NCBI GenBank assembly: GCA_002707745.1
Contig: PANU01000031.1
Location: forward strand, 1-39,826
From: Flavobacteriaceae bacterium
GTDB taxonomy: Bacteria > Bacteroidota > Bacteroidia > Flavobacteriales > Flavobacteriaceae
DNA length: 39,826 nucleotides
Direction: 5' to 3'
Part shown: one piece after another, positions 7,367 to 15,684 of the stretch
How the letters are laid out: each line of letters starts with the position of its first letter
Numbering within the stretch: position 1 is the first letter of the stretch
Notes under the pieces: generated by a model
Seen by the model: the letters and a program-made list of their open reading frames with translations, nothing else
Databases searched by the model: none
What the model was told of the DNA's origin: nothing
Translations under genes and position numbers: made by a program

Positions 7367-9793
7367 ATGAAGATATCATACAACTGGTTAAAACAATTTG
7401 TAAAACTAGATTGGGAAGCCCAGAAAACAGGTGAGTTGCTCACAGATTTGGGACTGGAAATTGAAGGAATCACTCCCTTTACATCGGTTCCCGGGGGACT
7501 GGAAGGTGTTGTAATTGGCCATGTAGTGGAATGCCAACAACATCCTAATGCAGACCGTCTTAAACTCACCAAAGTTGATATTGGAACTGGTGAACCTGTG
7601 CAAATTGTTTGTGGAGCTCCCAATGTTGCCCAAGGACAAAAAGTGCCCGTCGCTACTGTAGGAACTACACTATATGATGAAAACCAAAATCCCTGGCAAA
7701 TTAAAAAAGGGAAGATTCGGGGAGAGGTAAGCATGGGGATGATTTGTGCCGAAGACGAACTGGGTCTTGGAAAAAGTCACGACGGAATTATGGTTCTTGA
7801 TGAAAAATACACACCAGGAACTCCTTGTGCCAAAATTTTTGAAATAGAAAATGATACTGTTTTTGAAATCGGCCTAACCCCTAACCGTGCCGATGCTATG
7901 AGCCATTGGGGCGTTGCCCGGGATCTTCGTGCCGGACTTTTACAACAGGATATTTCCTTAGAACTTATAACCCCTTCTACCAGTAATTTTCATATAGACA
8001 GCCGTACTTTAAAAATTGATGTAGAAGTAAAAGATACCGAAAAAGCACCTCGTTATTGTGGTGTAACTTTAAACGGCATAAAAGTAGAGGCCTCTCCCGC
8101 TTGGTTACAAAACAGGTTAAAAGCTATCGGGCTGGCACCTATAAACAATGTTGTAGACATTACCAACTATGTATTGCATGACCTGGGACAACCTTTACAC
8201 GCCTTTGACGCTGCAAAAATATCCAACAATAAAATTGAAGTAAAAACACTTCCCGCAGGAACAAAATTTATAACCCTGGATGGTGTGGAGCGTGAATTAC
8301 ACGAAGAAGACCTTATGATTTGCGATGCCGAAAGACCTATGTGTATTGCAGGAGTTTTTGGGGGCGAACATAGTGGCGTAACTGAAAGTACCACGAGCAT
8401 CTTCCTGGAAAGTGCATACTTTAATCCTGTGAGTGTTCGTAAAACCGCAAAACGTCATGGTTTAAATACTGATGCCTCTTTCCGATTTGAAAGAGGTATA
8501 GATCCCAATAGCTGTGAATATGCGCTATTGAGAGCAGCAATTTTAATTCAGGAAATTGCCGGAGGTGAGATTACAAGTGAAGTAACCGATATTTACCCCA
8601 ATAAAATTGAAGACCATCAGGTATTTCTTAATTTTAAAAATACTACAAAGCTGATTGGTCAGGAAATACCCCGGGAGACCATCAAGGATATTTTATCTTC
8701 TCTGGAAATAAAAATAAACAATGTAACCGAAGCCGGTCTGGGAATGACCATACCCGCCTATAGAAATGACGTTACCCGCGAAGCCGATGTGATTGAAGAA
8801 ATCCTGCGTGTATATGGCTACAATAACATAGATTTTACTGAAAAATTAAATGCCAGTATCGCTACCAATCTAAAAGTGGAGGATCATTTAATTCAGAATA
8901 AAATAAGCAACGTTTTAACTGCGCTGGGATTCCACGAGATGTTAGCAAATTCACTAACCAACCCATCTTATGTTACCTTATCTGAAACTTTAAAGGCTGA
9001 ACACAATGTAACCATGCTTAACCCGTTAAGCAACGAGCTCTCGGCAATGCGTCAAAGTATGCTCTTTGGAGCTCTGGAAGCCTTAAGTTATAATCAAAAC
9101 CGAAAGATGCCCAATGTAAAATTGTTCGAGTTTGGTAAAACATATCACAATTTTCCAGGCGGCCGCGAAGAACACAAGCATTTATCGCTTCTTGTGTCCG
9201 GAAACAGATACCAAGATAGCTGGGCAACACCACAAAAAGCTACTTCTTTCTTTTATTTAAAAGGAATTGTAATGTCCCTGCTTGAACGGTTGGGAATTAA
9301 TGAAACTTCAGAGAAACAAGCAAAGAATTCATTTTTAGCTGAAGGAATAGCTATTTCAAAAGGAAAGAAAACGCTGGTAGAATTTGGCGTGCTGAAAAAG
9401 CAAGTCCTCAAAGCATTTGGCGTAGAAACAGAAACATTGTATGCAAACTTTAACTGGGATGTTATAGTAGCTGAAATTTCTTCAGAAACTTTTCACGTTA
9501 CCCCTATTGCAAAATTTCCGAAAGTAAAACGTGACTTTGCATTGTTACTGGATGAAGAAGTTTCGTTTTCGGCATTACAAGAAGCCGCTTTTAAAACAGA
9601 AAAGCAGCTATTAAAAGACGTTAATTTATTTGATGTGTACACTGGAAAAAACCTTCCGGATGGGAAAAAATCGTATGCGCTGAGTTTTACACTACTCGAC
9701 GAACGAAAAACCCTAACCGACAAGCAGATAGATAAAATCATGAAAAAACTCCAAAATCGATTTGAAACCGACTTTGGAGCTCAATTACGCTAA
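7367..9793 (+). CDS. pheT: Phenylalanine--tRNA ligase, beta subunit
   Basis: An 808-residue protein, full length for bacterial PheT. Domain order is as expected: MKISYNWLKQFV start; tRNA-binding OB domain (about 40-155, with HPNADRLKL); B3/B4 editing domain (about 210-380, with RFERGIDP); B5 domain; the catalytic-like core (MLNPLSNELSAMRQ); and a C-terminal ferredoxin-fold anticodon-binding domain (FPKVKRDFALL). With PheS it charges tRNA-Phe; pheS is not in the window. A hairpin overlaps its stop codon. Confidence 0.97.
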   Translation: MKISYNWLKQFVKLDWEAQKTGELLTDLGLEIEGITPFTSVPGGLEGVVIGHVVECQQHPNADRLKLTKVDIGTGEPVQIVCGAPNVAQGQKVPVATVGTTLYDENQNPWQIKKGKIRGEVSMGMICAEDELGLGKSHDGIMVLDEKYTPGTPCAKIFEIENDTVFEIGLTPNRADAMSHWGVARDLRAGLLQQDISLELITPSTSNFHIDSRTLKIDVEVKDTEKAPRYCGVTLNGIKVEASPAWLQNRLKAIGLAPINNVVDITNYVLHDLGQPLHAFDAAKISNNKIEVKTLPAGTKFITLDGVERELHEEDLMICDAERPMCIAGVFGGEHSGVTESTTSIFLESAYFNPVSVRKTAKRHGLNTDASFRFERGIDPNSCEYALLRAAILIQEIAGGEITSEVTDIYPNKIEDHQVFLNFKNTTKLIGQEIPRETIKDILSSLEIKINNVTEAGLGMTIPAYRNDVTREADVIEEILRVYGYNNIDFTEKLNASIATNLKVEDHLIQNKISNVLTALGFHEMLANSLTNPSYVTLSETLKAEHNVTMLNPLSNELSAMRQSMLFGALEALSYNQNRKMPNVKLFEFGKTYHNFPGGREEHKHLSLLVSGNRYQDSWATPQKATSFFYLKGIVMSLLERLGINETSEKQAKNSFLAEGIAISKGKKTLVEFGVLKKQVLKAFGVETETLYANFNWDVIVAEISSETFHVTPIAKFPKVKRDFALLLDEEVSFSALQEAAFKTEKQLLKDVNLFDVYTGKNLPDGKKSYALSFTLLDERKTLTDKQIDKIMKKLQNRFETDFGAQLR

Positions 9794-9810
9794 CAAACAA
9801 AATTGTTAGC
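9789..9810 (+). terminator. Hairpin overlapping the pheT stop codon
   Basis: GCTAACAA (9789-9796), a 6-nt loop and TTGTTAGC (9803-9810) form a perfect 8-bp stem that contains the TAA stop. No U-run follows on the plus strand, so it may be a 3'-end stabiliser or a weak or factor-dependent terminator between the convergent pheT and fasciclin genes. Confidence 0.35.
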
Positions 9811-9834
9811 AGGCTAGTTCATACGGGCTACGTA

Positions 9835-10470
9835 TTACATTTTCTTTTTATCCTGCGCAGGTAGCAACACTGCATCAACCACATGAATAACTCCGTTGGA
9901 CTGGTTAACATTTGCGATAGTAACCGTTGCTGTGTTTCCGTTCTCATCGGTGACAATTACAGCACTCCCACTTAGGGTAGCAGTTAAAATTCCTCCTGCT
10001 ACTGTTTTTAAAGTTGCTGTACCATTTCCTTTCTTAATGGCAGTTAGTATATCGTTGGCTTTCATATCGCCAGCCACTACATGATACGTTAAAATAGTCT
10101 GTAGCATCTTTTTATTTTCAGGCTTTAGCAAGGTTTCCACAGTGCCAGAAGGAAGTGCACTAAAAGCTGCATTTGTTGGGGCAAAAACTGTGAAAGGTCC
10201 TTTGGATTGAAGTACATCCACTAATTCTGCTGCTTTTACTGCAGCAACCAGCGTTGTATGGTCTTTTGAATTTACAGCATTTTCTACAATATTTTTACTG
10301 GGATACATCGCTGCACCTCCTACCATTACGGTTTTTTCTTTCTTCATTTTCTTCTCCATTTTGGCTTGCATCTTTTCATCCTTCGACATTTTTTCTTGCC
10401 CAAATGAAGTGGTTCCTGCCAGTAAGCATACTGAAAATAAAGTTGCGGTAATAATTTTAATACGTTTCAT
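9835..10470 (-). CDS. Fasciclin (FAS1) domain protein, secreted
   Basis: A 211-residue protein. A signal peptide (to TTSFGQ) leads into a Lys/Met-rich linker (KMSKDEKMQAKMEKKMKKEK, about 26-45), then a single FAS1 domain (about 58-205) with the H1 motif GPFTVFAPTNAAFSAL, the YH motif (LTYHVV) and the H2-like GVIHVVDAVLLP. FAS1 domains act in adhesion and cell-surface contacts; the bacterial role is less clear. It is followed on the same strand side by a second, more divergent FAS1 gene 203 bp upstream. Confidence 0.9.
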   Translation of the reverse strand: MKRIKIITATLFSVCLLAGTTSFGQEKMSKDEKMQAKMEKKMKKEKTVMVGGAAMYPSKNIVENAVNSKDHTTLVAAVKAAELVDVLQSKGPFTVFAPTNAAFSALPSGTVETLLKPENKKMLQTILTYHVVAGDMKANDILTAIKKGNGTATLKTVAGGILTATLSGSAVIVTDENGNTATVTIANVNQSNGVIHVVDAVLLPAQDKKKM

Positions 10471-10673
10471 ACTATTATTGTTTTATAGGTTATGTACTAT
10501 ATAAACGTAGTAGTAGAAAAGGAGGTTTTTTAAGTTGTTGCCTTTGGGTTTTTTTTAACCTTTTGAAAAAGCTGAGGTTCTTTACAATTCACTGGTAGTT
10601 TTTAGACATACCCTATCACCACCATACATCTAACAGGCAGGTTTCGTGTTTACATAATTGATGGAAGAAAGAG

Positions 10674-11228
10674 CTATTTTTCAGAGGCAGGCATAAGCAG
10701 CCCGTTTACCACGTGAAAGAAACCATTTTTATGGTAGTAATCTGAAGCAATAATTTCAGCCGTATTTCCTTGTCCGTCAAAAAGGACTAATTTGCCGTTT
10801 ACTTCTTTTACACCAAGACGCTGCCCAAGAACCGTATCAAAATAGGCGGTGCCATTCCCATTGGCAACAGCTTTAACCAGGGCATTACTATCTACCCGGC
10901 CTGGAATTAAATGATAGGTCACAAAAGGCTTCCAGGAATCTGCAAACAACGATTCTTCTTCATCTTTGGTAAGCTCATTAAAGGAGCTGTTCACCATTAC
11001 AAAAGCTGTAAGCATGGCATCTTCTGCAATTACCCCATCTTTAAACAACGGCCAGGCCTTAGAAAATTCATCGGCGTTCTCGATATTTTGAAAGATAGAT
11101 TTTTCGGAAGAGAATGTCAGTCCTTTCCACTCTTTTGTGGTAGGTTGCGTTTGTGTATTGGTATATTTTTGAGCCGAAACAGTAAAGACCGTAAGCAGGC
11201 AAACAAGGAGTAAAGATTTCAGTTTCAT
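10674..11228 (-). CDS. Divergent fasciclin (FAS1) domain protein, secreted
   Basis: A 184-residue protein with a signal peptide (LLLVCLLTVFTVSAQ) and one FAS1-like domain. It keeps the YH motif (VTYHLIPGRVDSNALVKAV) and the closing GFFHVVNGLLMPAS, but the first conserved block reads MLTAFVMVNSSFNEL instead of TVFAPTNxAF. It is probably a diverged paralogue of the neighbour at 9835-10470. Both are on the minus strand, separated by 203 bp that hold no gene, so they may be transcribed separately. Confidence 0.8.
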   Translation of the reverse strand: MKLKSLLLVCLLTVFTVSAQKYTNTQTQPTTKEWKGLTFSSEKSIFQNIENADEFSKAWPLFKDGVIAEDAMLTAFVMVNSSFNELTKDEEESLFADSWKPFVTYHLIPGRVDSNALVKAVANGNGTAYFDTVLGQRLGVKEVNGKLVLFDGQGNTAEIIASDYYHKNGFFHVVNGLLMPASEK

Positions 11229-11377
11229 AATAAAGGTACTTGTTTCAAAGGTACATAAAAAATACTTTCAACAGCTATAACGCAAACTTCACATCATTAT
11301 TGAACAGTATGTATTTCAATTTGTTAAAATCTTGTGTCTCAGTAAAAGGTTTGCTATTTTTAAAAGAAAAATTTTCA

Positions 11378-12097
11378 ATGTTACCTAAGACAAATCTTGA
11401 GACCAAATTGCAGCGTATTCGGGATAAGCGGATACCGTCGGAAGATATTCTCTCCGAAGTTAAAAGCATCTTTCAGCAAAATGAAATAGAAAGAACCGAT
11501 ATTTCAGAACGCTTAAAGGCTAAAAACCACATTGGCGAAAACACGTGTAACCTTCAGTTATTAAAGGCTGAAAAGATGTATCATATCTCGGACATCAAAA
11601 AAATATGTGTAGAATATCGCTTGCGTTTCCTGGATTCGAATTTTTTTAAAAAAGAAATTCCCGAAGAGGCTATTTCAAAAATAAGAGAGCTTGAAAAAGA
11701 ACACAAGAGTACTTTTGTTACTTTTAAAATTGTAGCACCAGCAAAATTACTAAAACTGGAAAATGCCGATGACCCATTGTTATTCCTGCCATTAGGGAAC
11801 GATTATTTTTATCTGATTCACAAATGGGGAAACGATTTGCATCCTCTTCGAAAATGGCTTATGTGGCCTTACAAAAGTTTCGAAAATTTAGTTGCGGCTG
11901 TTTTTGCAATTAGTATTTTACTTACTGCCATTACGCCTATGGGAGCATTTACCAAAGGCGAAGCGACCAACCAGGAATATCTGTTGCTATTTCTATTTAT
12001 GTTTAAAGCCGTGGGAGGAATTGTACTATTTTACGGTTTTGCCAAAGGTAAAAACTTTAATAACGCTATTTGGAACAGTAAATATTATAACGCCTAA
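11378..12097 (+). CDS. Conserved membrane-anchored protein of unknown function
   Basis: I do not recognise a named family. The frame is open from 11240, but the ATG at 11378 (MLPKTNLETKLQRIRDKR, 239 residues) is the best start, because the sequence before it is low-quality for a protein N-terminus. The N-terminal two thirds is soluble and charged (DKRIPSEDILSEV, RLRFLDSNFFK, PLLFLPLGNDYFYLIHKWG). Two membrane helices follow near the C-terminus (about VAAVFAISILLTAI and YLLLFLFMFKAVGGIVLFYGFA). It is 10 bp upstream of the DUF2007 gene, probably in one operon. Confidence 0.7.
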   Translation: MLPKTNLETKLQRIRDKRIPSEDILSEVKSIFQQNEIERTDISERLKAKNHIGENTCNLQLLKAEKMYHISDIKKICVEYRLRFLDSNFFKKEIPEEAISKIRELEKEHKSTFVTFKIVAPAKLLKLENADDPLLFLPLGNDYFYLIHKWGNDLHPLRKWLMWPYKSFENLVAAVFAISILLTAITPMGAFTKGEATNQEYLLLFLFMFKAVGGIVLFYGFAKGKNFNNAIWNSKYYNA

Positions 12098-12107
12098 TCC
12101 TTACATT

Positions 12108-12353
12108 ATGAGCGAAAATAAAGAAGAAACTACAAGAATTTACACTGGTCCGGCCATGATTGCGCAGGGATTACGAGCAAGATTAAACGATCTGGGCATA
12201 GAACCCATTATTAAAGACGACCACCAAAGTGGTATTACCAGTGGATTTGCCATTGGAGTTCCTGGGCAGGTACGTGTTTTTATTCGGAAAGACGAGTTGG
12301 GCGCTGCTCAATCCATCATCCAGGAATTTTTGAAGGAGATCGGGGAATCTTAA
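12108..12353 (+). CDS. DUF2007 domain-containing small protein
   Basis: An 81-residue protein starting at ATG 12108 (MSENKEETTRIYTG). The frame is open further upstream, but that part overlaps the preceding gene. The IYTGPAMIAQGLRARLNDLGI and DELGAAQSIIQEFL segments fit DUF2007, a ferredoxin-like fold related to PII-type small signalling domains. Function is unknown. The upstream membrane protein ends at 12097, leaving 10 bp. Confidence 0.75.
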   Translation: MSENKEETTRIYTGPAMIAQGLRARLNDLGIEPIIKDDHQSGITSGFAIGVPGQVRVFIRKDELGAAQSIIQEFLKEIGES

Positions 12354-12401
12354 GGATTTTTAATTTCTAGTCCTGATTTTGGCTCAAAGATTTCTCATCC
12401 C

Positions 12402-12429
12402 AAGCCCTTCTCGCGCTGAGAAGGGGGCT
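12402..12429. repeat. GC-rich intergenic palindrome
   Basis: CCCTTCTC (12405-12412), loop GCGCT and GAGAAGGG (12418-12425) form a perfect 8-bp stem that can be extended by AGC/GCT with a 2-nt bulge. It lies between the convergent DUF2007 and ABC-F genes. It is markedly G+C-rich against its surroundings and resembles short dispersed palindromes of bacterial intergenic regions. It could act as a terminator hairpin, but no good U-run follows. Confidence 0.45.
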
Positions 12430-12455
12430 GCAACTATTTTACAACATTCCCAAAT

Positions 12456-14081
12456 TTAAGAATACATCTCGTCCCGTTGCTCCTTAATTTTCTTGTCGCT
12501 CATATACTCATCAAACGTCATATAGCGGTCTATTACTCCTTTGGGGGTAAGTTCTATTACTCTGTTTCCTACGGTTTGTGCAAACTCGTGGTCATGGGTG
12601 GTAAAAAGAACAGTTCCCTTAAAGTTTTTTAAAGAGTTGTTAAAAGCTGTAATAGACTCCAGATCCAGGTGGTTTGTAGGTTCATCCAGCATGACTACAT
12701 TGGCACGCATGAGCATCATTCTGCTTAGCATACAACGCACTTTTTCTCCTCCAGATAACACATTGCTTTTCTTTAAAGCTTCCTCACCACTAAAAAGCAT
12801 TTTACCTAAAAATCCGCGTATATACACCTCTTCTCGTTCTTCTTCCGTTTTAGCATATTGTCGCAACCAGTCTACGAGGGTATCTTCGCCATTTTCTTCC
12901 TTAAAAAAGGAACTGTTATCCAACGGTAAATAACTCTGGTTGGTAGTTACTCCCCAGGCGTACTCACCTTTATCGGCTTTTTTATTTCCATTAATTATTT
13001 CGTAAAAAGCTGTGGTTGCTCGAGAATCACGGCTAAACAGCACTACTTTATCACCCTTGGTTAAATTAATATTAATTTTACTGAAAAGCGTCTCTCCATC
13101 TAAGGAGGCCTCTAAATTTTCAATATTTAAAATTTGATCTCCGGCTTCACGCTCCCGTTCAAAAATAATAGCCGGATATCTTCGGCTGGAAGGTTTGATA
13201 TTGGAAACATCCAGTTTATCAATCATTTTCTTTCGGCTGGTTGCTTGCTTACTCTTGGCAACGTTTGCCGAAAAACGACGAATAAATTCCTCTAGTTCTT
13301 TTTTCTTGTCTTCAGCTTTTTTATTCTGTTGAGCGCGTTGTCTTGCTGCCAGTTGGCTACTTTCGTACCAGAAGGTATAATTTCCGCTAAAGTGGTTTAT
13401 TTTACCAAAATCTATATCGCTAATATGCGTACATACACTATCCAAAAAGTGACGGTCGTGCGATACTACAATCACACAATTATCATAATTGGCCAGAAAG
13501 TTTTCTAACCAGGTGATGGTTTCGTAATCCAAATCGTTAGTAGGCTCATCCATAATAAGTACGTCCGGGCTTCCAAAAAGAGCTTGCGCCAACAAAACAC
13601 GTACTTTTTGTTTTCCGTCCAGATCACTCATCATGCTGTAATGAAGGCTTGAGTCTATCCCTAAATTAGACAGCAAAGCAGCGGCATCACTATCGGCATT
13701 CCAGCCATTCATTTCTTCAAAAGCCACTTGTAATTCGCCAATGCGCTCGGCATTTTCATCTGTATAATCTTCGTAAAGTTTATCGATTTCAGACTTAATA
13801 GCAAATAACTCTTTATTTCCGCGTACTACGGTTTCCAGCACAGGATACGTGTCGTATGCGTTGTGGTCTTGCTCCAAAACCGACATACGTTTACCAGACT
13901 CTAAGTGTACCTGTCCAGATGTTGGATCCTGTTTGCCTGAAAGGATTTTTAAAAACGTAGATTTTCCGGCACCGTTAGCGCCAATAATTCCGTAGCAATT
14001 GCCCGTTACAAATTTTGTATTTACATCGTCAAACAATACACGTTTGCCAAATTGAACCGAAAGGTTTGAAACTGATAACAT
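12456..14081 (-). CDS. ABC-F family ATPase (YbiT-like)
   Basis: A 541-residue protein with two ATP-binding cassettes joined by a charged P-site-tRNA-interacting-motif-type linker (about 240-300), and no membrane segments. It is therefore an ABC-F ribosome-associated ATPase rather than a transporter. NBD1 has Walker A GANGAGKST (34-42), a degenerate signature LDGKQ (154-158) and Walker B with MDEPTNDLD. NBD2 has a degenerate Walker A (FSRDSRATTAF, about 349-359), an intact signature LSGGE (442-446) and MLDEPTNHLD. The overall type matches YbiT. TAATTTTG at 14105-14112 (minus strand) fits a -7 element. Confidence 0.9.
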   Translation of the reverse strand: MLSVSNLSVQFGKRVLFDDVNTKFVTGNCYGIIGANGAGKSTFLKILSGKQDPTSGQVHLESGKRMSVLEQDHNAYDTYPVLETVVRGNKELFAIKSEIDKLYEDYTDENAERIGELQVAFEEMNGWNADSDAAALLSNLGIDSSLHYSMMSDLDGKQKVRVLLAQALFGSPDVLIMDEPTNDLDYETITWLENFLANYDNCVIVVSHDRHFLDSVCTHISDIDFGKINHFSGNYTFWYESSQLAARQRAQQNKKAEDKKKELEEFIRRFSANVAKSKQATSRKKMIDKLDVSNIKPSSRRYPAIIFEREREAGDQILNIENLEASLDGETLFSKININLTKGDKVVLFSRDSRATTAFYEIINGNKKADKGEYAWGVTTNQSYLPLDNSSFFKEENGEDTLVDWLRQYAKTEEEREEVYIRGFLGKMLFSGEEALKKSNVLSGGEKVRCMLSRMMLMRANVVMLDEPTNHLDLESITAFNNSLKNFKGTVLFTTHDHEFAQTVGNRVIELTPKGVIDRYMTFDEYMSDKKIKEQRDEMYS

Positions 14082-14196
14082 TCTGTTTTTTCTTTAATTG
14101 GGCGCAAAATTAACCAAATACCCTAGATTGAAGAAACATTAACGTTTATATATTCCTTTTAACCTGCAATTAACAATTGGATGCTTTGGGGAAGTC

Positions 14197-14204
14197 TATT
14201 TTTG
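14197..14204 (+). promoter_or_regulatory. Promoter of the thioredoxin-fold lipoprotein gene
   Basis: TATTTTTG at 14197-14204 matches TAnnTTTG, and a TTG lies 17 nt upstream (14177-14179). The ATG at 14228 is 24 nt downstream. Confidence 0.45.
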
Positions 14205-14227
14205 TGACTCATGTTGGTATATAGCTT

Positions 14228-15634
14228 ATGACTAAATATTTACTTTTTCTACTTACTGCAAGTATACTATTTTCGTGTAATTCTAAAAAAGAACGCTCTG
14301 GTGAAACCTATTTTGGCGGTGAAATTGTTAACCCAAAAACCAGCTATATTATTCTCTCCAAAGACGGAGTTCCTATAGACAGCGTAGCCCTTGAGGAAGA
14401 TAACACTTTTCTTTATAAATTTAAAGATCCAGAACCTGCCAGGGGTATTTATACATTTCAGCATAACGAATTTCAGATGTTTTACCTACAACCTGGCGAT
14501 AGTTTAATGGTGCGTGTAAATACTATGGATTTTGACGAATCTCTTCACTACTCTGGAATTGGTGCAAAAAACAATAATTTTTTAATAAAGTTATTCCTTC
14601 AAAATGAAGCCGAAGTAAAATTACTGGCGAATGATTACCTGCTGTCACCCAAAGAATTTTCAGAAAATTTAAAATCGCTGGAAGCGGAACATACAAAAGA
14701 ATTAAAACAATTTGTCGAAAAAAATGATCCTTCCGAAGAGTTTATAAAAATTGCAGCATCTAATATTAAATACAACGAGTATATTAAAAAGGAGCTTTAC
14801 ACAGCAGTGTTTAACCAAAATCCTGAAAGAGTAGCCAACACCAGTTTTCCTAAGGATTTTTATGATTACCGATCTGATATAGATCTTGGAAACAATAAAT
14901 TACGCACCTATTATCCTTACTATAGATTTTTAGACTTGTATTTTGATAATCTTGCCTACAAAAGATATAGCGATGAAGCTCCCAGAGACCGATCTTCATT
15001 TATACACAAAAGAGAAAAAATAATTTTAATAGATAGTCTTATTACAAACGATTCTTTAAAAAACAGCCTCATCAGGAGAAATGCCCGAAAGTATTTATTA
15101 AGTACCAAAGACCCTGTTAACGGAAGGAAAATGGTTGAAATTTTAAAGAAATATGACGACAACCCCATCCATCATAAAGAAATTCAAAAATTAGCACAAG
15201 CCACTATTAAGCTAACCCCCGGACAACTTGTCCCCAATGTATTACTGGTAAACTCCAATAATGAAGCAAAACAATTACAAGAAATCCTTACCCAAAGAAC
15301 AGTGCTATATTTTTGGACTATGGAATCTGTAACTCACTTTACAGACATCCATACCAAAGTAGCCGAATTGTCTTCAAAATACCCGGAGTTCGAATTTATT
15401 GGCATTAACACGGACACCCATTATAAAAAATGGCTTAAAACCGTAAAAACATCTGGTTTTAATAAAGAAAAAGAATACCAACTGGAAGATATTGAAAATG
15501 CCGAAAGAAGATTAGTGCTTACTTCAAATAACAAAGCACTTATTATCAAGAAAAATGGTGAAATTTTAGAAAGCAACACCAACCTGTTCAGTCCAGACAT
15601 TGAAAAACAACTCCTGGAGTTTTTAAACCTGTAG
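14228..15634 (+). CDS. Thioredoxin-fold lipoprotein lacking the CXXC motif
   Basis: A 468-residue lipoprotein (lipobox ILFSC, Cys17). An N-terminal beta-rich domain (about 28-110, GGEIVNPKTSYIILSKDG) resembles DUF4369-like domains of TlpA-type proteins. A long helical middle (about 115-325) follows, then a C-terminal thioredoxin-like domain (about 331-468). The active-site position after the beta-strand TVLYFW reads TMES (364-367) where a TlpA protein would have CXXC. The protein is therefore unlikely to do thiol chemistry at that site. The gene is convergent with glyA. Confidence 0.7.
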   Translation: MTKYLLFLLTASILFSCNSKKERSGETYFGGEIVNPKTSYIILSKDGVPIDSVALEEDNTFLYKFKDPEPARGIYTFQHNEFQMFYLQPGDSLMVRVNTMDFDESLHYSGIGAKNNNFLIKLFLQNEAEVKLLANDYLLSPKEFSENLKSLEAEHTKELKQFVEKNDPSEEFIKIAASNIKYNEYIKKELYTAVFNQNPERVANTSFPKDFYDYRSDIDLGNNKLRTYYPYYRFLDLYFDNLAYKRYSDEAPRDRSSFIHKREKIILIDSLITNDSLKNSLIRRNARKYLLSTKDPVNGRKMVEILKKYDDNPIHHKEIQKLAQATIKLTPGQLVPNVLLVNSNNEAKQLQEILTQRTVLYFWTMESVTHFTDIHTKVAELSSKYPEFEFIGINTDTHYKKWLKTVKTSGFNKEKEYQLEDIENAERRLVLTSNNKALIIKKNGEILESNTNLFSPDIEKQLLEFLNL

Positions 15635-15684
15635 TATTTGTAGTTTTTTTCTTGTAAAACCCACCCTGAAGCATAGAACTATGG

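Noticed and set aside
11892-12107. Upstream extension of the DUF2007 gene
   Set aside because: The translation before ATG 12108 overlaps the preceding membrane-protein gene in another frame and does not resemble a DUF2007 N-terminus.
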